The position numbers were made by a program, and so were the translations under genes. The notes under the pieces were generated by a model, which was not told the DNA's origin, made no database searches, and was given only the letters and a program-made list of their open reading frames with translations. This document shows, piece by piece, positions 26,401 to 36,989 of a stretch of DNA of 64,000 nucleotides; within the stretch, counting starts at the first letter, position 1; each line of letters begins with the position of its first letter. This DNA is from Phoronis australis (lineage: Eukaryota > Phoronida > Phoronidae): assembly GCA_002633005.1 (NCBI GenBank), contig NMRA01000035.1, forward strand, positions 1,373,657 to 1,437,656, read 5' to 3'.

Positions 26401-29400
26401 CTAAGGCTTTCACTGCCCGTCGTGTTAGCGTTCATTTCGTTTGTTCTGTATTTAGGTGCCGGAAATAAAGACTGAGGATTACCTGAGCAATTGGTATACA
26501 CACTGTGTTGAATATGTTAGCCGGTGCGTAACAACAGTGGGGACTGACCTCTGCTATCTAATTAACATCGTAAGTAGAAAGGCAGGGCTTGGAATTTTCC
26601 ACTTTTAAGAGGATTTACCCTTTTTTAGTTTTGATTTCCTGTTATTTGATTTCCAGTTTCTTCTTTTTCGTCTCTTGTTTTATCATAATTTTGACTTTAT
26701 TTGTTCAAAAAATGTTTCTTGCAGTAAAATTTTACAACAAAAAGATTTCTGTCACATAAGCCTATTTATTTGTAGACCGATACATCACCTGGAAATTTTT
26801 CCTCTTTTCCCTCTTTTTTGTCATGGTTCATTCCAAGCCCTGGAAACAATTCCATGGGTTTGCCAAATAGTAAAATTAGTACACAATTATTTTTCTGGTG
26901 ACACAGTTTCCTTCATTTTAGACAGCAGTGATAAGTAATGACCAAATATTTCATGTGTTCTTAGAAAAAGAATCAGTTTATGAAATTATGATGTTTCCAC
27001 GGTGTCTGTCACTTTCTGTGTTCTTCAGTGCCGGGTTGAATGAAACAGTCCCAAATAGGGATTTAACTAAGTTCCCAAATCTTTTATCTATTTGTACCTT
27101 TCCTTACTGACGGATGTCAATTCAGCTTTATTATGAGCTCCTGTTTAACCAATTGACATTTTCTAACAAAATAACTAAAAATTGAGCCCTGAATTCAATG
27201 AAAATAAATAGGGACTTAGTCCCTAAATTAGGGGCATTGCATGAAAAGATCCCTATATTTATTTTTGATAATATTGGGACTTCAACATCTATTTGACTCT
27301 CGATTTGTATCAAAGCCAAAGGGTGACTTAGTAATGAAACTAAAACAGCATAATGAACGACAGTCGGTGTTTTCACAAGTCCACAAATACGCAGTAGATT
27401 TAGGGAACTTGGTTGAGTCCCAATTTGGGACTGTTTCATGCAACCGAGCACTGATGTCTAATCGATACTAAGTGTAAGTTATTAATTCTCATTTTAAAAG
27501 TATTTAACACTACCACAAATGCGCAAATATGTTGTAATTTCTTAACTTTGTTTACCAAGAGAAATGGCTACTGCGTTAATTCGTCATAAGATACATTTTA
27601 GGAAACTTTGACCATGGAAGCTAACAGTAAAACTAACATGAGTGGGCTGTGCTGAGAGATTTCATTTGAATCTTGTGAAATCAGACTCAAGAGAGCCGTT
27701 CCAGATTACATGGCAGTAGCACTCTCCTTAGTCTCAGAGATAAGGAAGTGCGTAACCTCGTTTTGGTAGTCAGGCACATTTTCGTGTCTCTCATTGATGT
27801 CGGGAAGGCAAAGAATTTCAGATCACGCATCCACAGGTATTTGTCCAGTTTATCAAACTTTCTCACGTCAGAGTTGCAGCTCACAGCACAGCAGTGTAAT
27901 ACTTGATTGGCTTTGGAAGGACAAATGGAGTAATGCAACAGAGAAAAACCTGTAAAGAATCAAAACAACACTGTAATAACAGGTGAAACTCCAATGGCAC
28001 GAAAACGAAGTAGCAAATGTGCCTGACGGATGTTTACAGCATTGCGGGTAAATATAGCGAGATTCAAATGTCGCTGTGTAATTCGGGACGGCCCTATTGA
28101 AGGACAGAGTGCTCGAACTTGAACAACTGTGAAGTTCCATTTTCTACACACCTTGTGTGCCGGTTTTACTGTTAGTAAAAGCTCTCTTTCCTAGGGTTAT
28201 ATGAGACAATTTTGAATTTCACTGAAGCTGTAATTGAATAATTGGTACCTTATTCACATATCATTTCTGTTTTCTTAGGCAATGAATAACTGGGATGTGA
28301 AAGTGGAAGGTGGAGGTGATCTATTGCAGGCAGATATCAAAAAGTAAGCACCCTGCTGTCGTGGCGATAAAAAAAACACGTGAATCGTTACTTTTTATTG
28401 GATGCAGTTAAGCAGTCGAGAGAGGAGTGCAACAGGCAATAAATCTTTGTCTTTAAGAAACCACAGAACAGTTATGATTTAGGTAATTGGGGTACAGCTT
28501 GCCCGGTGAGTCATGCAGTGCTAAAGACTGTTCAAATATGTGTCATAAGCATTTACTCTTGTTCATCTTTCACGAGGATTCCATTTCGCAACTCAGATTT
28601 ATACAGCTGCCCATGGGCAATTCAAGCACACCACTGTAGCAGACCTTTTTTGGTTGTCTGTAAGTTGACTCGTCAAACAGGTTGTTTTTGAATATGAAAG
28701 AGGGCAAAAAGTGCGATACTTAATGCAGTTACGATAAACCCACCTTTCAATCAGAAAACTAACTTTTGATCTAAGCCACTGTTATTAGTTTCTCATTCTT
28801 TACACAGATTAGAGATAATTCCTTGATGTGGAATCTGATTTATTGCAGTTTGAAATTTGTGATTTTGACGTATCGTAAGTATACACTGTATATGACTTTG
28901 ATGGTGTTTTCTTAATATACAGATTTGTGGATTGCTGCAGTTTGTCAGAAATTCTCAAGAATACGCAAACACCGATGGAAAAAGTTGTGGACGACTTGCT
29001 ACTTGTAGACTTCAGCACAGAAGTTGAACCATCAGAAGCAGATAAATATACAGTAACCATGACGATAGTAAAAGATGGTTTTCAGTTTTCTAACAAAGGT
29101 TTGTGCATTTTTTAGTGCAGTGTGTACTTATACAAAAATTCAATGTGTTACCGTTTCAGTTAATCATTTGTTGTGTGCAGGAAGTTTTCTCTAGGCACAC
29201 TCGCTTCGTTTATTTGGAAAATATTAGCAAATTGACCAAAAGTCAAATCCAAATGTATGCCGGAGCATTTATTTTAATTAGGAGTTATGTGACATTACTG
29301 TAGTTGGCGTGCAAAATGAAATCCAGAGAGTGACAGCACAGCACCTCAATGTATGATTGTTCCTACAGGTAGAAGTTAGTTTATTGATAAAAAATTACTG

Positions 29401-32394
29401 TTAATTAATACGGTTTTGGTGTCCATTTTCTATGAAAGTTAGGTTTCGAGTTTTCAAGCATGCATATTTTTCCCCCACAAAATACCCTGGATACTGTTAC
29501 TTATTTACACTCGCTGGACGTACTTGAAGATGAACCTTAGTGCAGAAAATCCTCTTGGTAATATTACAGCTATTACTAATTGTACTTTTTTGTTTTTCAA
29601 GGTTTCTTAACATTGTTGCATATGTCCACTTTTTTTCAAAATATATATTGTCTGATGCTAGCTATGGTACAGGTCATGAACACGGAAAATCTCTGATTTG
29701 ATGCAGCTATCTAAATATCAGCCTTGTGTCCTAAATTGACATATTACAACTATCATAAGATCTCATTAACTTTTGGTTTGGTGGCCTTCAATCCTGGTGA
29801 AGATACATATATCGTCACAGAATATCGGTCCTCTGTCTTGCTTTAACTTTACATGGAATTTCTGGTAGTTTGCCCTCGCGAAAGTGCACCCGTAGATGCT
29901 TTTTCAAAAGTTTTTCGGCATGGGTCCTTAAGGTTAGGTTGGATCCTAGAAAAATTCGAAATGTGGAATACTTCACCAAGTCTTCTCAGAAATGACTTTT
30001 TGGGTTCATCTGAAATTTTCAGAATCCGATACTTTGCTTCATGACAGGTAACTCCTGTTTAGTCCGTATTCCTGTCCAGTGAATGGCTTGGTTTCTTAAT
30101 GTTATTCTCAGTTCTCCAAAACACTGTTGGGAATTGTTTTTAAATTGTTGCTCTTGCATGAGAGGCTATCAAAAATACGGCTTTCATGTTACAAAAACGC
30201 TCAGTATTTGCATTAAACGGAAACGGTGTGATATTTTAGATAACTGCGTTTTTCATGTAGAATGTTCATCAAATGAAATGTGGTCAGGATGTTAGTAAAT
30301 TTTGCGTTGCTACGGATGTGCCCGGTTATTTTTTGCTAAATTTTACTGAAAGGACATGTTCACGTGACCCAGTGAATAACAGGCTGGTGTGAAATGAAAT
30401 ATCAAAGTCTGCAGGGTGTCTGCATTGACTTGAATTCTTTAGTTTTGTAGATTTTTGGCTAAATATACTTGTCAACAAGGTCCTACATGACATTTAGTTT
30501 ATGTTTGTGTTCAACAATCTGCCAAGAAATGGCTTGCTCTTTCTTTATAAATGAATTGACAACTTTCTCTGTCGCATTTAATATGACTTGGTAACAAGCA
30601 TATATAGATCAAATAACTTTATTAAGTAACATCTTTCTTTGTTCTGGGTATATATATGATGCCTCATGCTTTCTTAGATCTTGGTTTATTTGTATATGAA
30701 GAATAAGAAATTTACTTGTTGTAAAACTGTACAGTGAATTAACGAATTGAAATGCATGCCTTTACATGTATAATCAGATTGTTTTATAGGACTCTTATCG
30801 TGTAAGTCGTCAAGCTGGTGAACGAGCTACTGTTCTCAACCTTAATGCTGTTTGATGAAAAAGGGTCATCCTTTTTTCCAGTTCCTTAGCACTTCATAGT
30901 GAGTGCCTAGTCTTTGTTAGGATCAAAAATACTGTTTGCCCAAATACAGGACGTTAGATACTGTGGTAAAATCTCCGACCAAGTTTTTTCACAAGAAGTT
31001 AGTGGCATCAAATAAATGCTTTAACACTTTTGAGTTGAGTACATTATCTACCATCAGTACATTATCTACCATCAGACAATGTGATGAGAAAACGTGGGCT
31101 TTTGCAGGAATGTCAGAGGCTTTCGAAAAACATAGAATAATTTTTGGCTTTTATTTGTGTCCGTCCGAAATGGATACTATTTTACAGTAATTTCTCTTCC
31201 AATCAGGTTCGTTGAATTTCCTGTAGTGGAGCTTAATGTGCCGTGTTTTCTTGATTATCCAGAGTGCACCACGTTCTGCAAGTCATGGTCAGAAGCTTTG
31301 TGTAAGGCTAACACTCAAAGTTCTGTACAGTTACGTCAAATTGTGGAGAACTACAGACAGCAGCAGATCAATTACATGAACGAGTTGAACCGACTCATCC
31401 GACAGGCGGAGAAAGACTTCTATGCACTCTATAGGTGTGGCATTTTGTCATTAAGTGAAGTTTTGCCTGGCTAACGGTGATGCAGCCTGCAGCTGTTGTG
31501 TAGTTCAGTTGCAGATGCAGACAAAAGGAAGCCGCAATCATCCAGTTGTTGTCGGATGTCAACTAAACTTGTTTAGTCATTTAGGTCTGGATGCAGCTAC
31601 GGTTTTATGTGTTATAAGCCTGGGTTCCATCAGAGAAACTAGCTTTTGATGCATAACATTTAGGGGTATTCATCTCATCTAACTCGGATGAGAAGTCATG
31701 GTTTCTGGTTTGGAAAAATAACAAAAGTTCGAGTTAGGGCAAAATTGATCCCACACAATTCTCTGATCTATGTCCAGTAAGTACAGCTATGTTCTGGGGA
31801 TCATCGCTGCGTGATTAGGTCATCGTATGCTGTAAGTGCATCCATTTATAGAACTATTTGTTTCACACATTATCTATGAATCAATGCAACGGAAGTCTAA
31901 TTTTTTTATTACATATTTTATTTCATAAGTCTTTCCATGTTTGTTTCATATTCATTATTGATCGTTTAAATCTTGTCTTTCATTTTGTAATTCCGTTTGT
32001 TTGTCTTACTGTCTTTGTATGTTTTTACTGAGGGCCCCCAAGGAAAGCAGCGGAAACCGATGGGGCTATCATCTTTGTAAATATTAAATTGATAAATAAA
32101 TAAATAAATAGCAGTGGACATGTTAAAATAACATTGACTTCCTGTTTAGCCTGTAATTACTGTTTCATTAAGGCTTCATTCACTGCATAGCACCAGGATG
32201 GTTATCTCTTTGTGATTGCACCCAATGCATTTCCTGTTTGTCGTCGTAGGGCGTATACATTCCTAAAGACTTGTGGAAATGGTGTGATACTGCTGCGCCA
32301 TGCCAAACTGGATCACACCACAATGTCTGCGGATGCTAAAGAGGTTCTGAAGGTGCTGGAAGAATATATTGAGGAAACTGAGGCTCTCAGTTAG
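17161..32394 (+). CDS. C17orf75: C17orf75 / Njmu-R1 orthologue (WDR11-complex subunit)
   Basis: Nine exons fit in phase: 17161-17273 (or its duplicate 15454-15566), 22521-22646, 23967-24119, 25139-25196, 26456-26569, 28279-28343, 28923-29098, 31263-31434, 32250-32394 (stop TAG). The product is about 373 residues; human C17orf75 is about 396. Shared blocks, in order, are FYALYEYRAN, EAELRKFMGKRLSRGSLY, SACYYCLL, KDYVVCFITHAEDGALDLFR, EDYLSNWYTHCVEYV, ADIKKFVDCCSLSEIL, TFCKSWSEALC, LNRLIRQAEKDFYALYR, AYTFLKTCGNGVILL and EVLKVLEEYIEET. From the literature, human C17orf75 binds WDR11 and FAM91A1, a complex that helps capture endosome-derived carriers at the trans-Golgi, and was first described in testis. 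No membrane segment or signal peptide is visible; the C-terminal third is helical and charged. The third intron is AT-AC (separate entry). An ATTAAA at 32883 is a weak candidate polyadenylation signal. Confidence 0.92.
17437..18122. mobile_element. Large foldback element, arms about 230 bp
   Basis: The left arm (17437-17720) and right arm (17880-18122) are inverted copies: TCCGGACTAGAAATTCCA answers TGGAATTTCTAGTCCGGA, and GGTATTGGGAGAAAGAAC answers GTTCTTTCTCCCAATACC. A second small inverted pair around GACCTTCCGTGAC closes the loop. Flanks are TA-rich. No transposase frame, so it is non-autonomous. It lies in C17orf75 intron 1; the allelic copy at 19598-20135 keeps only part of the left arm because of N 19597. 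Confidence 0.8.
17581..19596 (+). repeat. Duplicated block B1 (pairs with 19598-21621), truncated at N
   Basis: About 2 kb repeated almost base for base. The copy ends in CAAAAGGTTTCAAAA directly against the N at 19597, whereas its partner continues from the same word into unique sequence at 21621. Small indels differ between the copies. Both contain a G-rich doublet (CTTGGGGGGGTACACTGATG and a shorter relative). Confidence 0.92.
19598..21621 (+). repeat. Duplicated block B2 (pairs with 17581-19596)
   Basis: It begins on the base after the N and is collinear with B1 throughout. Differences include a 21-base stretch near 19970 present only here. Confidence 0.92.
21622..22520. other. C17orf75 intron 1, unique part
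   Basis: AT-rich sequence without a recognisable exon or element. A 66-codon open frame (21703-21903) has no family resemblance that I can see. Confidence 0.4.
24120..25138 (+). other. C17orf75: AT-AC (U12-type, minor spliceosome) intron in the C17orf75 orthologue
   Basis: No GT donor gives a sensible protein at the end of the exon encoding YVVCFITHAEDGALDL; the frame runs straight into TAG. The bases at 24120 read ATATCCTTTTTAGG, the AT-AC U12 donor consensus. At 25121-25129 stands TTCCTTAAC, the exact U12 branch-site consensus, with the branch A ten bases before an AC at 25137-25138. Splicing TT to A at this point restores the frame and yields DGALDLFRAELDQY, which matches human C17orf75 (GLELFRLELDKY). 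No polypyrimidine tract precedes the AC, as expected for this class. Length is 1,019 bases. The genome should therefore have a minor spliceosome (U11, U12, U4atac, U6atac). Confidence 0.93.
26104..26210 (+). repeat. Short dispersed repeat, also near 11219
   Basis: AAAATCTCACCACTTTATGA and CAATATGGCTGACAAGTGAA resemble CAATCTCACTAGTTTAGAAC and CAATGTGGCTGACAAGTCAA at 11226-11265. Shorter echoes lie near 2936 and 40510. Ends are undefined. Confidence 0.4.
26583..26842. mobile_element. hAT-like MITE with CAGGGCTTGGAAT termini
   Basis: Terminal inverted repeats CAGGGCTTGGAATTTTCC (left) and CAGGGCTTGGAATGAACC (right, read inversely) enclose 260 bases of A/T-rich noncoding sequence. The same termini bound the 59299-59806 element, so both belong to one family. 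No clear target duplication at this copy. It sits just after C17orf75 exon 5. Confidence 0.75.
27010..27470. repeat. Foldback repeat family F1, copy 2
   Basis: Left arm GAATGAAACAGTCCCAAATA at about 27038 and right arm AATTTGGGACTGTTTCATGC at about 27422 are inverted copies; both then continue into CTAAGTTCCCAAAT and its inverse. The interior matches the copy at 280-700. Lies in C17orf75 intron 5. Confidence 0.75.
27687..27938 (-). pseudogene. Possible THAP-type zinc-finger fragment
   Basis: On the minus strand the frame contains HCCAVSCNSDVRKFDKLDKY then FFAFPTSMRDTK. This has the look of the start of a THAP (C2CH) domain, with the Cys pair and the later FP, as found in P-element-type transposases and in domesticated THAP proteins. 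The expected W and the closing C..H are not in frame, so it is a fragment or a false match. It lies in C17orf75 intron 5 in antisense. Confidence 0.3.
29930..30430 (+). repeat. Dispersed repeat family R2, uninterrupted copy
   Basis: It shares TGGGATCC/TTGGATCC, TTCTCCAAAACA, TTGGGAATTGTTTTTAAATT and TCTTGCATGAGAGGCTATCA with the copies at 52320-52650 and 59160-60260. It shows the empty form of the site where the 59299-59806 element inserted. C17orf75 intron 7. Confidence 0.7.
31037..31073 (+). repeat. 18-bp tandem doublet
   Basis: AGTACATTATCTACCATC occurs twice in direct tandem, upstream of C17orf75 exon 8. Confidence 0.85.
31900..32111 (+). mobile_element. 3' end of a non-LTR retrotransposon (LINE)
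   Basis: GGGCCCCCAAGGAAAGCAGC, then GGGGCTATCATCTTTGTAAA, and finally a short TAAA repeat. This order (GC-rich hairpin-like block followed by a microsatellite tail) is the usual 3' terminus of truncated LINE copies. No coding part remains. It inserted in the plus direction in the last intron of C17orf75. Confidence 0.5.
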
Positions 32395-33637
32395 CATGGC
32401 AGAACAGACGTTGTGGGAATTCGTTTCTAGTGTGAAAATGGTGAACCAGTTTTTAAAGCTGTGTTGAAATTTTGACTACGTTTAGAAATTTACATTATTA
32501 GAACAGTGAACATGGGCGGGTGTTCGTGAAGCAAAAACTTGTGCCCATTGCGGTATAGTATTGTCAAGGCAATCCTGAATTTGCCAAAATTCAGCTTGGT
32601 AATTTTGAAACGGGCAAGAACGTATGATGTACGATGTGTCCAAGTTATGAAGAACTACAACAACTTGATCGGTCTTTGAAAATTTACAACTGTGGCGAGT
32701 TAAAAGAATTCCTGCAACTTGTAATGCAGGTGGTAATGTATTGATGTATTGTGCAATTGGCAATAGTCGGGTGTAACATGCATCCAGTTTGATGCCTGTT
32801 ATTCGGTGGAGAAAACTAGCTTTCATTACCGTGCAATTTATTGCCAGGTGACAAAAATTGCCATTGTGAATTTTTGTAAATTATTAAATTTGTTTCCCAA
32901 AATGAGAAAATTGTTTTGTATATTTATTTTTACCTGGTGTACGTTTACTGATCTTGCTACTAACCAAAAGTTCAAAGTTCAATTTTGAAGAAATTTATGT
33001 AAAGTGCGTTGAATTGATGAAGCTCAAACTATGAACATATACTGGTTCTCACTTTACCTGAATTGCGCTCTGGAGAACCAGCTTGCATTGTTATGCCTGG
33101 TACCTTAAAATAGCAAAACCTAGCCACTGAAGTAATTGGTCAGTTATGTTGGAATGTTGCATTGTGGGAAAACATTTGCCATTAACGCTCCACAGGCGGA
33201 GATTTCTTACCAAAAGTGCATGGCAAATGTCTTGCGTCTACAGCATGCAGCCCCTTGTAGCACAATTTCTGGCTAGTCCCGTGGGGACCTTATGCAGACA
33301 ATCCTCTGATCATACATGTATCTGAAGTTCTCTCAGAAGCCTGCAGGGATTACCAGAAATAGGCCAGTGAGCAGATTTTTGAAAACAACCTTTTAAAAAC
33401 GTCAGTTGAAACCGAGTATATGCCTGGGTGTATTCTCGGAAACTGTATGAATCAGATGTTTTAAAGCATTGATATCACTAATTAGTCACTCACTACCGTT
33501 TTCAGAGCACATGAAAAAGATGCTGATGGTCCTTAAAATGTCTGTTGTTTGTGGTGATTAAGAATGAGTTTGTCTCAATGCAAGAAGTTGACTAACTGAT
33601 TTATACGTTTGTGTATATAAATAATAACAAAAAAGGT

Positions 33638-33820
33638 ATTCCAAGACCTCCATTAGCGCGAGATGATCCAAACCATGTTTTTTTTATAAACGACTTATTT
33701 AATGTGATTGTATCTCCGCTTAAAAATTCTTTTTGTCCATGTTTATTTCGCATTCAACAAGCACAGAACGTTAAAACTGTCCTTTATACTGACAATATAG
33801 TTATTTACCAACAAAGTTAA
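33638..33820 (+). pseudogene. Degenerate reverse-transcriptase fragment (non-LTR type)
   Basis: The frame reads GIPRPPLARDDPNHVFFIND then LFNVI, and about 30 residues later VLYTDNIVIYQQS. This parallels the GVPQGS...LFLLYINDL and FADD-type catalytic box of LINE reverse transcriptases, with the second catalytic Asp replaced by Asn and the GS of the first motif lost. A stop follows at 33820. Dead if real; similarity is short. Confidence 0.4.
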
Positions 33821-34218
33821 CCAATATCTCGCTCAATAATTTTGAGCGAAATGGCAACTCACAAAATATTTTTGGCCAAAATTTTTCAAAATTTACATCG
33901 AAACATATATCGAACCATGCATATTTTCCGAAAACGCACTGTATGATCATGGATGAACTCTTGGAAAATGTTCCGCAAAAATATGTCCATGGGGCCTACT
34001 TTTGTATGGGCCTATATTAGGAAATTGCTGGTCCATAATAATTACAATGCCCAGGTTTGCCTCGATTGGCAAGATTCGATCAGATTTTTATAGGCCTACA
34101 TATGTATATGTGGGTGCTTTCATCTCTGCAGGATCATAGTGAGATTAGAGAGAATGAAAGGTTTCTATGAAGATGACGACGGACGACCCTGAGTTTCAAA
34201 CTGTATTTGACCACTTTG

Positions 34219-35220
34219 CCCCCTAATGGCAGTTTAGTTTTTTACATTTACCTCTGTATTTTTAGAGTTCCTTGTTGGATTTTCATGAAATTTAGCAAGT
34301 GGGTTTCTGTTAGAAACGATGCCTTTTCATTTTCGATGTTAAAAAATTTTGAGCATGATTTGACGTTTGCCTTCCTATCCGCCAAACCGCTCCGAGGATC
34401 ATTATGAAAATTGGCTGATGTTTCTGACAAGATGGCCTGCACTGATTTTGGACAGGTTTCACTACTGTGGCAACCCCTAGTGGCAATTTTTGCATCCACA
34501 ACTGTATCCGAGTTGGACCAATTCGGCTAAAGGTATGCCCCTCGAGGCTGTTTTAGGTTTTCACGTTTGTATCTTGCGAGTTCCTTGGATTTTCATGAAA
34601 TTTAGCAATTAGGTTTCCATTACCGAGGTGACGCTTTTTCATTTTCGGACAATTTGATTTACTCAGCATCAACTGGTACCAATTTAAAAATTTTGAGTAC
34701 ATTTTTGATGTCCGCCTTTCTATCCACCAAACCACTCCAAGGATAATTATGAAAATTGGCACATTTTCCTGATGAGAAGTACGCAGTAGACACTGGATTA
34801 GACAACTGTGGCAACCCCTGCCGTCAATTTTTGTTTTCTTGCGCTAACAGCTGCATCTACTCTACTCTTTGGAGGATCTTTGTGAAATGTGGCAGGTATG
34901 TTCCTATGGAGATAACGGATGAAGTTTCAGGTGTGCCCTCTATTGGCAGTTTCAGTTTTTTATGCTTTCCCCTTCTTAGAGTTCATTGGATATTCAGAAA
35001 TTTGTCAAATATATGTAGGTTCTGCTAAGACTACAACTATGCCTTTCCATTTTCGAACAGGTTCAACATATTTTGTGGCCATTTCTATTATTTTAAGTTA
35101 ATTTACCTGCTCAAAATGGTATTGGGTGTCAGAGTTTTGTAATAGAAAGACTAAGCTTTCCCAATTTTAGACATGTTTATGTATTCTGCACCATCTAATG
35201 GCCAGTTTTATGGTACTCAA
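34219..35220 (+). repeat. Diverged tandem array, unit about 320-400 bp, three copies
   Basis: Units start near 34219, 34535 and 34932. Each has a CCTCTANTGGCAGTTT-like start, TTCCTTGGATTTTCATGAAA, CCTTTCCATTTTCG, AAACCRCTCCRAGGATCATT and CTGTGGCAACCCCT. The copies differ much more than the allelic blocks do, so this array is old and real. Open frames across it are incidental. Confidence 0.7.
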
Positions 35221-35437
35221 AAACACTATCAAAGACCACACCATTTGCAGTGCAGTCGTGGGCGCATTTCAACGCTTCGCGTTGTTCTTGTTTATATACG
35301 TGTGATTTAACAGCGTCAACAGTCTCCAAAAATTAAAAATGAACACATTTCATGTACACATAAAACATTTATTGTTCACATCATAAAAAGTATAAATGCC
35401 CCCAAGGCCCAGTAAAGATAAAATCTAAATACTTTTA
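34701..35437 (+). repeat. Duplicated block C1 (pairs with 35439-36186), truncated at N
   Basis: It runs from ATTTTTGATGTCCGCC to AAATACTTTTA, ending directly against the N at 35438. Its partner continues past the same word into unique sequence. Few differences between the copies. Confidence 0.93.
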
Positions 35438-35438
35438 N

Positions 35439-36186
35439 ATTTTTGATGTCCGCCTTTCTATCCCCCAAACCACTCCAAGGATCATTATGAAAATTGGCAC
35501 ATTTTCCTGATGAGAAGTACGCAGTAGACACTGGATTAGACAACTGTGGCAACCCCTGCTGTCAATTTTTGTTTTCTTGCGCTAACAGCTGCATCTACTC
35601 TATTCTTTGGAAGATCTTTGTGAAATGTGGCAGGTATGTTCCTATGGAGATAACGGATGAAGTTTCAGGTGTGCCCTCTATTGGCAGTTTCAGTTTTTTA
35701 TGCTTTCCCCTTCTTAGAGTTCATTGGATATTCAGAAATTTGTCAACTATATGTAGGTTTCTGCTAAGACTACAACTATGCCTTTCCATTTTCGAACAGG
35801 TTCAACACATTTTGTGCAACAAAGTGGCCATTTCTGTTATTTTGAGTTAATTTCCCTGCTCAAAATGTTATTGGGTGTCAGAGTTTTGTAATAGAAAGAC
35901 TAAGCTTTCCCAATTTTAGACATGTTTATGTATTCTGCACCATCTAATGGCCAGTTTTATGGTACTCAAAAACACTATCAAAGACCACACCATTTGCAGT
36001 GCAGTCGTGGGCGCATTTCAACGCTTCGCGTTGTTCTTGTTTATATACGTGTGATTTAACAGCGTCAACAGTCTCCAAAAATTAAAAATGAACACATTTC
36101 ATGTACACATAAAACATTTATTGTTCACATCATAAAAAGTATAAATGCCCCCAAGGCCCAGTAAAGATAAAATCTAAATACTTTTA
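35439..36186 (+). repeat. Duplicated block C2 (pairs with 34701-35437)
   Basis: It begins one base after the N and repeats C1 with a few substitutions and small indels, for example an extra GCAACAAAGT near 35816. Confidence 0.93.
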
Positions 36187-36704
36187 TTATACGAGAGATA
36201 AAATCCAGTGCTTTCTATGACATGAACAGGTGGCTGACAAAAATAATACACCTACTACTTACAAAAACTTTAAGCAACCTAAAACAACGATAAGTGCGAA
36301 CGACACCAGACTTCCTAAAATAGTCCTAGCAATGCAAGCTGCTTGCTTCATAAATATTATCGTAAAAATTAAATTTACACATCTTTGATTAAATTGAGTG
36401 AACAAAAATTATACATATACCTTGTGTTATAGGCACTGTATATAATGCCCGTGTTACAAATATAAGCAGTTATGGACAGAGCCACAAACGCCTGGTTCAA
36501 ACACTGGAAGCCATTTCTACGACATCTAAATTTCCGAACAAAATCAAACGTGCCCAGTAAGCACCGACCAGATCCATCCAAATTTCCACAAACGACACAA
36601 AACTAGCGACTGAAAAATTTAGAACCTGTCCCTACTCAAACTTACTACCAACAGGGCCACTAATTCAAAAATATACACTCGACATATAACATAACATTGT
36701 ACAT

Positions 36705-36710
36705 TTTATT
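36705..36710 (-). terminator. Candidate polyadenylation signal of LLGL
   Basis: TTTATT on the plus strand is AATAAA on the coding strand, 280 bases after the LLGL stop codon. A further AATAAA lies at about 36116-36121 (and in the duplicate allele), which could serve a longer 3' UTR. Confidence 0.5.
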
Positions 36711-36989
36711 CAAAACTGAAAAATTCCCTCAAAAATTGTTCTGCTATCCATTTAGAAGTTAGCCGTCCACTGCTCGATGCCAAGGTCTGTCTCCACAAAG
36801 CTAAGAAAACGATATAACTAGATCCAACGGCATGCGTAACAATACGTGAAAACAGCGTCGTGAAAAACATCAAGACTAAGATGTTTAAAAAGCAAAACCC
36901 TCACACACAAAGACACTTTTAGCTGAGCAACTCATTACAGTATGGAATTTATATAAAAATAAGCGAAGAATAAGCAGTCGCCATTTCAT

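Larger units (their letters stand above)
32395..36989. other. Convergent intergenic region between C17orf75 and LLGL
   Basis: It contains the C17orf75 3' UTR, a possible reverse-transcriptase relic (33638-33820), a ~320-400 bp tandem unit array (34219-35220), an allelic duplication around N 35438, and the LLGL 3' UTR. No further gene was recognised. Confidence 0.6.

Noticed and set aside
30780-30800. Ten-base microexon to bridge a phase conflict in C17orf75
   Set aside because: The conflict vanished when the next exon was started at 31263, after a good pyrimidine tract, which also fits the human protein (FCKSW region).
31207-31262. Longer form of C17orf75 exon 8 (FVEFPVVELNVPCFLDYPE)
   Set aside because: Wrong phase with the previous exon and no counterpart in the human protein.
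34756-35850. Two similar plus-strand open frames of 90 and 118 codons
   Set aside because: They are the two allelic copies of a noncoding tandem repeat unit, and their ends differ by frameshifts.
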